From Fidelibacterota bacterium (GTDB lineage: Bacteria > Fidelibacterota > JAANXI01): a stretch of 14,833 nucleotides of DNA. A program made the position numbers and the translations under genes. The DNA lies in contig JAANXI010000006.1 in NCBI GenBank assembly GCA_018263365.1, positions 1 through 14,833 of the forward strand. The letters are read 5' to 3'. Positions 6,727-14,820 of this stretch are shown piece after piece. Position 1 is the first letter of the stretch. The number at the start of each line of letters is the position of its first letter. The notes beneath the pieces are model-generated. The model saw nothing but the letters and a program-made list of their open reading frames with translations. It was not told the origin of the DNA and did no database searches.

Positions 6727-7671
6727 TTAAAACTGAAACGACCACGAAAAAAAGTGCGACGTACCCTCGCCTGCACGTCCGAACGCTACTGCGTAATCCA
6801 GAGCCGTATCGATCGACCCGATGAATCCGTACTGCAGTCCACCGCCAAACCGGATTTCTCCGTCGGCGATCCCGGCCCGAACCTGCGCCAGATCGATAGG
6901 TTGCCATTCTGCAGCGCCGCGAAAAACCACCGCCCCTTTGTCGCTGCGTTCGTATTCACCAAGGAGCGTCAGATCGTCAAGCACCTGCACCTGCGCACCT
7001 GTCCGATAAATCACCGGGAATTTGTTCACTACGGTCGATCCCTGGGAGTAGACATCCTTCGTATCCCAGGAAAACTCCGCGTTCAGGTGCTGCACTGCCA
7101 CCGCAATTTTGACACGGGATAGCGGTGTATAGATAGCCCCTAAATCGATACCCACACCGGAGGACGTTACCTCCTGCAGGTCATTGCGCATCAGTTTTAA
7201 CAGCACACCGGCGCTGAACCGCTTGCTGAACTGGTTTCCGAAACTCACCATATATGTATGCTGACGCACACTGTACTTGTCGATCTTCTGTCCGGAAAAA
7301 TTCCGGCCCTGGATATCATCGACACCGGTGGAAAACCAACCCAGGCCGATTCCGGCGGTGGGCGGCAGCGGCATGGCGAAACCGATATAGTTGTACACCC
7401 GATCCAGGGGAAGAAATCCGTACGTCGTACCAAAATGGCGCGTATCCATGGTGGGCAACACGGCTGGATTATAGAAAAACCCGAAGACATCCCGGCTGCC
7501 GGCGGGCAGCGTGTTCGCCATACTGATGCCCCGGGCGCCCAGTCCCATGCGCAAGTAGCTACCGGCGTACCCTGCATTGGTTTGCGCTTTCGTCATCATC
7601 GGGAATAGACACATACTCCCGAACATCAGGATAAAAAGGTAATACCGTAATCGCCTCACTCGTTTCCTCAT
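6727..7671 (-). CDS. PorV/PorQ-family outer-membrane beta-barrel protein (copy 1)
   Basis: A 314-residue barrel. I start at the ATG 7671-7669, which overlaps the stop of the propeller gene as TGATG; an upstream TTG at 7698 would add nine residues. The signal peptide has a strongly basic start (MRKRVRRLRYYLF), a hydrophobic core, and predicted cleavage TKA|QTNAGYAG, again leaving Gln at +1. Mature hallmarks of the PorV family: YLRMGLGARGISMANT, then FFYNPAVLPTM, GGG-rich strands near the end and a terminal aromatic strand SWSFQF. Known PorV proteins (P. gingivalis LptO/PorV) bind the C-terminal signal of type IX cargo and work with SprA/Sov. Direct coupling to a protein carrying a T9SS-like C-terminal domain makes a shuttle or attachment role the best guess for this copy. 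It shares the family fold with the second barrel gene but is clearly diverged from it. Confidence 0.87.
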   Translation of the reverse strand: MRKRVRRLRYYLFILMFGSMCLFPMMTKAQTNAGYAGSYLRMGLGARGISMANTLPAGSRDVFGFFYNPAVLPTMDTRHFGTTYGFLPLDRVYNYIGFAMPLPPTAGIGLGWFSTGVDDIQGRNFSGQKIDKYSVRQHTYMVSFGNQFSKRFSAGVLLKLMRNDLQEVTSSGVGIDLGAIYTPLSRVKIAVAVQHLNAEFSWDTKDVYSQGSTVVNKFPVIYRTGAQVQVLDDLTLLGEYERSDKGAVVFRGAAEWQPIDLAQVRAGIADGEIRFGGGLQYGFIGSIDTALDYAVAFGRAGEGTSHFFSWSFQF

Positions 7672-9296
7672 CAATCTATCACCAGTAATTTTGTCCAATG
7701 CGTTCGCTTCCTACCATATTCATTGATTTGAATTTTACAGAAATACACCCCGTTCACTACTATATCACCTAACAAATTCTTGCCATTCCAAGAAATGCTA
7801 ATATAACCTTCTGATTTCGATTCATTAATTGCAACATTTGCGACTTTTTCCATTGCAAAATCATATACTTGCAAGGTTACTGTTCCTGGGGCCATCATAT
7901 CAAATTGAAACCGAACATAACCGTCGCCCTCCAGCTGGTTGTGCCGGGAAGGCGAGAACGGGTTGGGATATGCGTAAAAATTTGCCTCCTTAATATGGCT
8001 GGTTGGCGAAAACGACCGCAGTACGTGCCATTCGTATTCGTTATCTGTGTAAGCGAGGCCGTCCGTGGTGCCGATCCAGATACGCTCGCCGCCTGGCGAC
8101 GGGCTCACTAACGCTGAGATTGCATAGAGCATTCCGCGGCTCCCGCTGGCGCCGTAGACCGGCTCACCGGTCTCAGCATCGTAGATAGTTCCGAACGATT
8201 CCCAGGAGTAGCCGAAATCCGTCGTTTTGAATACCCCGTCATCTGTGGCCGCATACACGGCATCCGTGGTCGGACTGACCGCAAAATTGTTGGCAAACCG
8301 CACCGCTTTGGCTGTCCGCCATTGCCCCGTATCATAATCGTAGACGCTGATACCGCTGATTTCTCCCTGGTAAAAGGTTTGTCCGGTGGACGCCCAGAGA
8401 TACTCATTGTTCGCAGTTGTCTGTTTCCGCAGCGCCAGAATCCAGTTTCCGCTGACGCCGGAATTACCGTAATGATATCGACGCCAGGTTACTCCGCCGT
8501 CGGTGCTGTGATTGACGCCGCCGGATGTGCCAACCCAAACATCGTCACCATCGAGGGTCACGGAGAATCCTTTCTGGTTTTCCACTTCGGCGCCGCTTCT
8601 GTCTGTCCGGAGTTTGATGGAGTATCCCGCCGGTACATTGTCGGGGCTAAGATAATCCATATTATCCATCGGCGTTGGAATCCGCTGCCAGGTGGCGCCG
8701 TAATCGGTAGATTTTCGGATCCCGCCGCCCCAGCTGGTGATCCAGACGATCGAATCCTCAAACGCCAGATCGTAAGTGACATTGAGTATAGGGGTGGTCG
8801 TCGGCGGGCTAAGCAGTACGCTGGTATCCCCGTACGCAACATACATAGTATCAACATAAGAGGTTGTGTCTACCGGTTGAGGGATAAAGGTCCAGGTGCT
8901 CCCGGCATCGAACGACCGGCCCAGTCCACCGCCCGTGGACAAATCTCCTTCTGTCACCGACGAATCAAACACCGTCGCCACCCAAACGGTATCTCCGTTG
9001 ACCTGCAACGCTGACGCGCTTCCTCTGGGGAAATTTTCAGTCATATCATGGCGGAAAACCGTCCACGTTTCGCCAAAGTCCTCAGATTTTGCAATCCCGC
9101 CGCCAGCGGCGATCCACAACGTTGAATCGCTCCCAAATGCCATATCACCGATACTGTTGCCCGGCGGGATATCCAGGGTATGCATCTCCGTGAAATCTAA
9201 CGGTTTTCCCCGGGCGAGAACACTCATCCCAACCAAAAGAAAAACGAATCCAGCGGTATGGAGGAGCCTATTCCTTTTTAATATAAAATTCGACAA
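7671..9296 (-). CDS. Secreted Asp-box beta-propeller protein with FlgD/T9SS-like C-terminal domain
   Basis: A 541-residue protein starting with TTG at 9296. AAAAAGGA ends 8 bases upstream, and no ATG occurs before Met24, which is inside the signal core. The signal peptide ends about ARG|KPLD (residue 30). Five Asp-box (BNR-like) repeats with S/T-x-D-x-G-x-x-W occur at about 71-78, 128-135, 196-203, 264-271 and 358-365, with a worn sixth at 413-423, suggesting one beta-propeller. Residues 438-541 form a terminal beta-sandwich: YPNPFSPS, VTLQVYDF, ISWNGKNLLGD, VVNGVYFCKIQ and a last basic strand ending in KLLVID. This is the pattern of the FlgD Ig-like / type IX sorting domain family, so surface export through the SprA system is likely. 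It overlaps the lipoprotein gene by 29 bases and shares one base with the PorV copy 1 start. Cargo or a PorZ-like structural subunit are both possible. Confidence 0.9.
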   Translation of the reverse strand: MSNFILKRNRLLHTAGFVFLLVGMSVLARGKPLDFTEMHTLDIPPGNSIGDMAFGSDSTLWIAAGGGIAKSEDFGETWTVFRHDMTENFPRGSASALQVNGDTVWVATVFDSSVTEGDLSTGGGLGRSFDAGSTWTFIPQPVDTTSYVDTMYVAYGDTSVLLSPPTTTPILNVTYDLAFEDSIVWITSWGGGIRKSTDYGATWQRIPTPMDNMDYLSPDNVPAGYSIKLRTDRSGAEVENQKGFSVTLDGDDVWVGTSGGVNHSTDGGVTWRRYHYGNSGVSGNWILALRKQTTANNEYLWASTGQTFYQGEISGISVYDYDTGQWRTAKAVRFANNFAVSPTTDAVYAATDDGVFKTTDFGYSWESFGTIYDAETGEPVYGASGSRGMLYAISALVSPSPGGERIWIGTTDGLAYTDNEYEWHVLRSFSPTSHIKEANFYAYPNPFSPSRHNQLEGDGYVRFQFDMMAPGTVTLQVYDFAMEKVANVAINESKSEGYISISWNGKNLLGDIVVNGVYFCKIQINEYGRKRTHWTKLLVID

Positions 9297-10056
9297 AAGC
9301 CGTATCCTTTTTGTTGCCGTTATCGGTAGCGATTATCTGCATCTCCCGGGGGCCTATCGTATTCTCAGGACCTGTCGGAAATGAGGCGCTGAAGAGATTG
9401 TCACCCGGAATACGATCACCATACGTTCCGCTATTACTCATTTCGAAAAATTGCGACGTATCCGGCTGTCCGTTGTTCAGGGTCTGTCGAATCTGTACTA
9501 TACTGATATCGTCTATACCATTGGAATCGGACACCATCGCCTCGAACAGGATTGGTTCTGATTTACTCGCGTTCACCGTATCGGGAAAGAAGACGGTATC
9601 AATTCGCACCGGATAGTTTCGCTGAACCTCATAGATTTGCTCGCGCGAAAGCATTTGCTGTGATATATCCTGCACATAGACGATGAACCTGAATTCCAGA
9701 TCCGATTCCGGGGGCAGGTAATCCACGATGAAATTCGAATCGATTTCAACAGAGTATCTGCTGTTCAGCGGAATCATATCGCCGTGGGTCCCGTCATCGT
9801 AAAGTTTCTCTTCGATGAACGGATCAGCGGAGTCCGGCTGATACGCCTGAAACCAGACGCTGTCCAGCGGAAATTCGCCCGGCAGAATGTGCGCCTGCAG
9901 ATGCAACGTATTAGTTTCCATATTGCGGGAGACGGTTACGGATTCGATGGTTAATTCTTTAGCGTCCTGCTGAGTTGGCAGATCATCCTCGCAGGCAGTA
10001 ATAATCAGAAAGCTAGCAAAGAAAAGTGCAGATAAAATTTTTAAGAATTTATTCAC
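9268..10056 (-). CDS. Lipoprotein with two Ig-like domains (choice-of-anchor X type motifs)
   Basis: A 262-residue lipoprotein. I choose the GTG at 10056: AGAGG lies 5 bases upstream and the product then begins with a compact signal, VNKFLKILSALFFASF, up to the lipobox ITAC. An ATG at 10101 would add 15 polar residues and has no Shine-Dalgarno. The mature start CEDDLPTQQD is acidic. Two similar beta domains follow; each contains a loop of the type D/S-x-G-T-x-G-D-x-I-P: LYDDGTHGDMIPLNSRYS in the first, and SNSGTYGDRIPGDNLFSA in the second. This loop resembles the D-D-G-x-x-G-D repeats of surface and adhesion-type Ig domains. The gene opens a three-gene coupled unit (lipoprotein, propeller, PorV) and may anchor or assist the propeller protein at the outer membrane. 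No enzyme motif is visible. Confidence 0.85.
   Translation of the reverse strand: MNKFLKILSALFFASFLIITACEDDLPTQQDAKELTIESVTVSRNMETNTLHLQAHILPGEFPLDSVWFQAYQPDSADPFIEEKLYDDGTHGDMIPLNSRYSVEIDSNFIVDYLPPESDLEFRFIVYVQDISQQMLSREQIYEVQRNYPVRIDTVFFPDTVNASKSEPILFEAMVSDSNGIDDISIVQIRQTLNNGQPDTSQFFEMSNSGTYGDRIPGDNLFSASFPTGPENTIGPREMQIIATDNGNKKDTAFVEFYIKKE
9305..9312 (-). promoter_or_regulatory. Ribosome binding site deciding the TTG start of the propeller gene
   Basis: Read on the minus strand this is AAAAAGGA, placed 8 bases before TTG 9296 and inside the coding sequence of the lipoprotein gene. With no earlier ATG or GTG in frame, it supports a TTG start and translational coupling. Confidence 0.6.
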
Positions 10057-10061
10057 GTATG

Positions 10062-10066
10062 CCTCT
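10062..10066 (-). promoter_or_regulatory. Ribosome binding site deciding the GTG start of the lipoprotein gene
   Basis: AGAGG on the minus strand, 5 bases before GTG 10056. The competing ATG at 10101 has no comparable site. Confidence 0.6.
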
Positions 10067-10099
10067 ATATAGTTTTCATGAGGTATTTTGTTTTTGAAC

Positions 10100-10105
10100 A
10101 TTATA
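10100..10105 (-). promoter_or_regulatory. Possible -10 element before the lipoprotein gene
   Basis: A perfect TATAAT reads on the minus strand, 43 bases before the GTG start and just after the repeat-rich gap. No good -35 hexamer stands 16-18 bases upstream, so this is only a candidate. Confidence 0.3.
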
Positions 10106-10133
10106 GAAACGGCATAACAACAGATTTATTTGT

Positions 10134-10201
10134 ATGTCGCTCCTATGGAGCTCATAATTTATCGGATAATTTTCTACAAACATGTCGCCCCTCCGGGGCT
10201 C
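10134..10201. repeat. Two copies of a 20-base palindrome-bearing repeat
   Basis: Copies at 10134-10153 and 10182-10201 share ATGTCGC, a 5-bp stem with a 3-base loop, and a final TC. The stem is GCTCC/GGAGC in the first and GCCCC/GGGGC in the second. The one differing stem pair changes on both sides (T-A to C-G), which keeps the hairpin. Copies are 48 bases apart in the gap between the M28 gene and the lipoprotein gene. Confidence 0.75.
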
Positions 10202-10275
10202 TCCCAGTCATCAGTAAACAATTATCAGTTATCAAAGGATAAAAGATTTCTGGTTAATTGACTGGACATCGATAC

Positions 10276-10309
10276 GTTTCAGTTTCAAGTTTCGGGTTTC
10301 CAGTTTCTA
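10276..10309. repeat. Degenerate heptamer tandem repeat (GTTTCnn, five units)
   Basis: Five successive units begin with GTTTC, followed by A, AA, GG, CA and TA; the first is 6 bases and the rest 7. The constant pentamer with a variable tail looks like a slippage-prone intergenic repeat. Confidence 0.7.
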
Positions 10310-10312
10310 TCC

Positions 10313-10336
10313 TGTGCGTCTTTGCGGCTCTGCGTG
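10313..10336. repeat. Octamer-period repeat (nnTGCGnn, three units)
   Basis: TGTGCGTC, TTTGCGGC and TCTGCGTG follow in register with TGCG at the same place in each. It lies 13 bases outside the M28 gene stop. CTTTGCGnCTCTGCGTG-like strings are, from memory, frequent in intergenic DNA of several bacterial phyla. Confidence 0.6.
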
Positions 10337-10349
10337 AAATCTTAGTGTT

Positions 10350-11306
10350 TTATTCACGGTCCCCCTGAAGTACCGGCTGATTTCCGTACACCAGATGCAC
10401 CAGGACATCTCCCACTATTTTCAGGCTGCGCGGACTGCATTTGTCCGGTGTGTCTTTTAGCGTGTGCCAGAAGTTCTGGTATCTGTTCGGATAATGAAAG
10501 TCGATTATATCCACCGCCGGAATCCCCGCGTGCCGGTACAACATCAGGTGGTCATCGTGGATTGGGTCGCCCGCCTGATCAACAAATTCATCATAGCCCA
10601 GACTGTCTGCAATGCCCCAGATATGGCGGGTCAGAGCGGGCGTGATTCGTAGTGAATTCGCCTCCATTGGAATCCGGAGATCGGCGTCGCCGACCATGTC
10701 CACCACGACGGCATACCTGTAGTGCTCCGGGCTTTCAAGCTGATTGGCATAATATCGCGACCCGACCGCATATTCGTCCAGCATGTTGGATTTACCCATG
10801 TCCTCCGCATCGAACAGCACAATCGTCACCGGTATCGGCGGCGGTTGCTCATGAAAAACCCTTGCTAATTCCAGCAGTACGGCCACACCGCTCGCCCCAT
10901 CATTGGCGCCGGTGATCGGCTGGCTCCTTTTCCGGAAATCCGGTTCTTTGTCGGCCCAGGGACGCGTATCCCAGTGGGCCCCCAGTAAAATCCTTTCTCC
11001 GCTCTCCGGGCCGAACTCGGCGATAATATTGGCAAAATTATACGCGTTATTCTCATACGGATAGGTGTGGGTAAACTCCTGTTCAGTCACCCGATCCGTG
11101 TATTTTCGGAAGGTCGAAACAAAAAGATCCCGTGCAAGGTAGTGCCCGTCCGTGCCCGGCGCCCGGGGACCAAGATCGGTTTGAGCCAACAGAAAATCCC
11201 ACGCCTTCTCCTGGTTAAATTCCGGCGTCTGTGTGCGGACAGACGCCCCGAATCCGAACATCAGGATTGCGCTTAATACTACATATTTGGCATTTCGACG
11301 TCTCAT
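10350..11306 (-). CDS. Secreted M28-family zinc hydrolase, glutaminyl-peptide cyclotransferase-like
   Basis: A 318-residue protein with an N-terminal signal (MRRRNAKYVVLSAILMFGFG) and possible cleavage before Gln26 (VRT|QTPEF). The M28 fold is clear: LLGAHWDTRPWAD (His111, Asp113), GANDGASG (Asp136), LFDAEDMG (Glu168, Asp169), VVDMVGD (Asp203), then DDHLMLYRHAGIPAVDII and FWHTLKDTPDKC (His281). The pairing of FDxED with DDH...GIP...WHT-x-x-D matches type II glutaminyl cyclases, which turn N-terminal Gln into pyroglutamate and bind one zinc through Asp, Glu/Asp and His. Related aminopeptidases remain possible. Its ATG directly follows the sprA stop (TAAATG), so the two genes are translationally coupled. 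In Bacteroidota a periplasmic glutaminyl cyclase modifies many exported proteins that begin with Gln after signal cleavage, which fits this setting. Confidence 0.88.
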   Translation of the reverse strand: MRRRNAKYVVLSAILMFGFGASVRTQTPEFNQEKAWDFLLAQTDLGPRAPGTDGHYLARDLFVSTFRKYTDRVTEQEFTHTYPYENNAYNFANIIAEFGPESGERILLGAHWDTRPWADKEPDFRKRSQPITGANDGASGVAVLLELARVFHEQPPPIPVTIVLFDAEDMGKSNMLDEYAVGSRYYANQLESPEHYRYAVVVDMVGDADLRIPMEANSLRITPALTRHIWGIADSLGYDEFVDQAGDPIHDDHLMLYRHAGIPAVDIIDFHYPNRYQNFWHTLKDTPDKCSPRSLKIVGDVLVHLVYGNQPVLQGDRE

Positions 11307-14300
11307 TTAGCCCCGAATCTGAATATTCACTGTCAGCCCGAAATCGCTGAATTTCGTGGGTTTACCCTTCACATTCGTCCGGTTATTATAGCGGTTACCA
11401 TATTTATAGTAAATCCCGCCGCTGACCTTATTGGTAAAGGAGTAATCGATCTTGGGCTGAATCTGCCAGCTATAGTCATTGCCGATGGTCTGGAACTCCG
11501 CCCCCTGCACACTCTTTTCATTGTTGGATTTGCTGTAATCGAATGTCAGCGAAAAGTTGATATTGTTTTCCAGGTTCAGGTCCTTTAAGAACGGCAATGG
11601 GAGGCGCATACCCTTCCGTCGCTGATAGCTGGCCGAAAAGGTCAGATTCTGGCGGTTGGACACATCCAGCGTCGGGGGCACGTCTTCCGCGCCCTGCATG
11701 GATGCCGTCACCTTTTTAGTGGTACCGAAACTGGCCGACATCGAAATGTCATGCTCCAGCGTCATCCGGATCCCAACCAGCGGCTGCAGGTTTTGAGAAT
11801 ACGAGGCGCCGCGCTGCTTGCCGTCGCGATAACTCGCCTCATATCGTCCGGTAAAACTGTGATCCAGGGAGACCGACTTGGCAAATTTCGAGAACAGCGC
11901 CATCTCCTCCAGCCCGGACCAGCGGACGCTCCAACCCGGGAAGGGTAATCCACTAATGGCGTCATCCCGCAGCTGATACTCCTCTTTGCTGAACTGCATC
12001 AGAAAGTAGTCACGCTGCATGGTTCTGGAATTCTGCGTCGGTGTAAAGTTTTTGGTCTCGCCCTGACTGAAATTAAAAGTGGCGCTGATATTCCGCGTAA
12101 AATTGTACCCCGACCGCACCGAAAAATCCCTGGAGACGTTAATGGAGCGATTCCCGGACAAATCGGCAAAGACCGTATCCACCGGAATATCCGGATCCAC
12201 CATAAATCCCAATCGGTATTTCATGCCCGGCGCTTCCACCAGATTATTGTGGTTGCCACTCCTGCCTGCGTTAAAGGTGAGGTTCACCGGCTGAATTTTG
12301 TCCAAAAACACATCCATTAATTCTCCCAGCGATTGTGATTCCTTCTCCTGGGATTCTTCGTCGCCTGATTCTGACTGACCGGCATCCGGCCTGGAACCCG
12401 GCCGACCTCCGGGCCTGCCGCCAGGGCGTCCCTGCCCTCCACTTCCGGAACCGCCACCGGACAACGCGTTTTTAATCTGTTTGAGATTCAACGAAAAATT
12501 CACAGAGGCCCGCTGCGAATACCCCACGTTCACCGCGTCCGTCTCCTGGTTCAGCCGCTTATCATAATTGTAGGCGGATTGATACCGAAAGGACGGTTTT
12601 AGCCAGCTGGCCAGTGTGGGATTATAGTTCGCCGTGTAATTTTCATTCGTCCCGGTCACAATACCCGGTTTCAGATACTTCACCATATTCCACTTGCGAT
12701 AACCCCGGTATTCGGAAGCGTTGGAGTTAATCCGCTTGGTAAAGTTAAAACTCATATTATCGAACGGGCTGTACCCTGTGCCGAAATTGCGTTGTAAGGT
12801 CTGGTTGTAGGAGATAGTGGGATCCGCCGATTCCACCCGTGTTTGCGAAGCGGACCAGTTTTCATTCAGCGTCGCCGAAACGTCCAGCTTGGTGGGAAAA
12901 TAGTAAAATTTTGTTTCGCCGAGATCATCGCCGTACAGCGGTAACGGACTCAGCCATTTGAATAACTGAATGCCGTCTCCCTTGGGGAACTGCACATTAT
13001 AACTCGCCTGGGTATTATTCCGGCGGTTTTTCTTGTAGCGCTTTGTTACGCCTCGGGAATACGACTCGCTGAAATCGTAGCTAACGCGCACTGCATCCAC
13101 GGAATACTTCAGGAACGGATTGTCTGTGCGGCCGCTGCGGGAGATCGCGCCGCCATACGATCGCTGGAGGGAGTAGGATTCAATTTTCCTCAGCGTATCC
13201 TGCACTGCCGCATCGGAGAGTGTGGTGTTCAGACGCTCCGTCAGCAGATCGCTGCCAGGGAGATATTTCGGCGTTCGCAGCTGCTCGTTATACCGGCCGC
13301 GCAGCGGTATTCGCAATCCCCAGGATTCCGGGAAAAACTTATGCGCGTTAAATGAGACGTTCACATCGTAGGATTCCTTGTCCTGCTTGTCCCCCCACTG
13401 GGCATCAACCTTGTGAAAGTCCGCGTCCATTCGGTTGGCGCTGACGGAGACCGACATCAGATCGGCAAAATCAACAGAAGCCCGCATCCGCATCGCCGCA
13501 CCACCGTCACGCCGCACGCCGGTGACCCGCAGCTCATTCAGCCAGATTTCCCCGGTGTAGGCGGACCAGTTTCCGGGATTGCCGCCGTTTCGGAGCGCCC
13601 GATAATCATCCTCGTGAAAGTTCCGTGCACCCAGCGTCATCTCGTTAATTTTTCCCAGCGAGGGATTGCCGTGTACAACCAATTCATACTTGGCCACCGA
13701 CGTATCCTCAAAAACAATTTCGTTTTCATTAAAGTAGATGCGGCCAAACGGCGATTGCGCCGGGAACGGATCACCGGAGTCATATACGGTCAAACTGTCG
13801 GCCGTTTTCAACTGCGTCAGAAAATCCAGGTCGATTTCCATCTCCTGCCATCCGGCTTTGACCTCTGTTCGATATTCGTAATAGTGGTCCATATCCCGTC
13901 CGGAGCGTCCCAGCCGATAGAAAAACTCTATGTGGTGGTTTCCTTTTTTAATCGATTTCTTCCCGTAGATAAACATCTCGATCTTCTGGTAATTCAGGAG
14001 CGAAAGTTCCTGGCTCTGACGAAATCCCCGCACCGACTTCCCTTCGTACCACGGCTGGAAATCCGTCATTTCCAAAACCAGGGACTGCTCCTTGGAGGTG
14101 ATATTGTTCACCCGGTCTTCAGCCCCGGTAACACCCTTTGGCGACTGGTATTCCGGGTTCTCCTCATTATTGATCACCGTGACGGCAAAACTGCTATCAC
14201 CCGGATAGGCAAGAGAATCTGCACCGGCAAAACTATCACCAGGGTTATCTAATTTTCCACCCTCCGGGTTATCAATCTGTTGAAAAGTTGTAAAGACATC

Positions 14301-14820
14301 ACGGACTTTACTTTCTAACCACTCGTTGCCAACGATTTCCATCCGGGCGATACTGATAGTATCCTGATTACCATCTCTGAAGTCGAAATCCGAAAACCAC
14401 ATACGGGCGTATTCGATCTCTTCCAGAGAGGCCTCCGGCGATGTCAGGGCCGGGTCAAAATCCGAAAGCGGAATGCGGTACAACTTCCAGCCAGTGGGTT
14501 CGCCCCTCATATCTGCCGGGAATTCATCGGTATCCGGATACTTGGTTTCAGAAACATAGTAATCGCTGGAGTCACCTAATGCGAATGAATAGGCAAAATA
14601 TTGATTCTGTCTGTCTAAAATGTTGTTCCGATTAATATCCTCGGTGTCGGGTATTTGACCTTCGGCCTCTTCCCGGTTTCCCTGAGTTCCATTGATGTGG
14701 CGATATCGAAACCGCTTGTCTCCGGCGCCGCTGTAATCGTAATTATCGCCGGCCGGATCCCCTACTATCAGGTTGTATTTTTCGAAGAGGCTCTCCGGGC
14801 TACTTCTCGTTGGATCATCC
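11307..14820 (-). CDS. sprA: SprA, type IX secretion outer-membrane translocon, C-terminal part (partial gene)
   Basis: The frame is open from the fragment edge to TAA at 11309-11307, giving about 1170 residues; the methionine at 14510 is internal, since 103 good SprA-like residues precede it. SprA/Sov forms the very large barrel (usually over 2000 residues) through which type IX cargo leaves the cell, so roughly half is missing. Family landmarks: EGQIPDTEDINRNNILD near the cut end (an Asp/Asn-rich, possibly calcium-binding loop), WKLYRIPLSDFD, SFAVTVINNEENPEYQSP-GV, SLVLEM, KIEMFIYG, GEIWLNELRVTGVRRDGGAAMR, and long runs of barrel strands ending in FGLTVNIQIRG. A low-complexity Gly/Arg/Pro then Ser/Glu/Asp loop sits at about residues 785-827 of the fragment. 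The M28 gene starts directly after the stop. No rival family explains these features. Confidence 0.93.

Noticed and set aside
8322..9014. Open frame on the plus strand (230 codons) opposite the propeller gene
   Set aside because: Antisense to the Asp-box repeats; no start signal and no family resemblance.
9268..10101. ATG start at 10101 for the lipoprotein
   Set aside because: It adds 15 polar residues before the lipoprotein signal and lacks a Shine-Dalgarno, whereas GTG 10056 has AGAGG at 5 bases.
10134..10336. Possible small CRISPR array
   Set aside because: Only two 20-base copies that differ from each other, no regular spacers, and no cas genes in the window.
13413..14252. Long open frame on the plus strand (279 codons) opposite sprA
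   Set aside because: It is fully antisense to a confidently identified SprA region, has no ribosome site or domain, and its composition mirrors the codon use of the gene below it.
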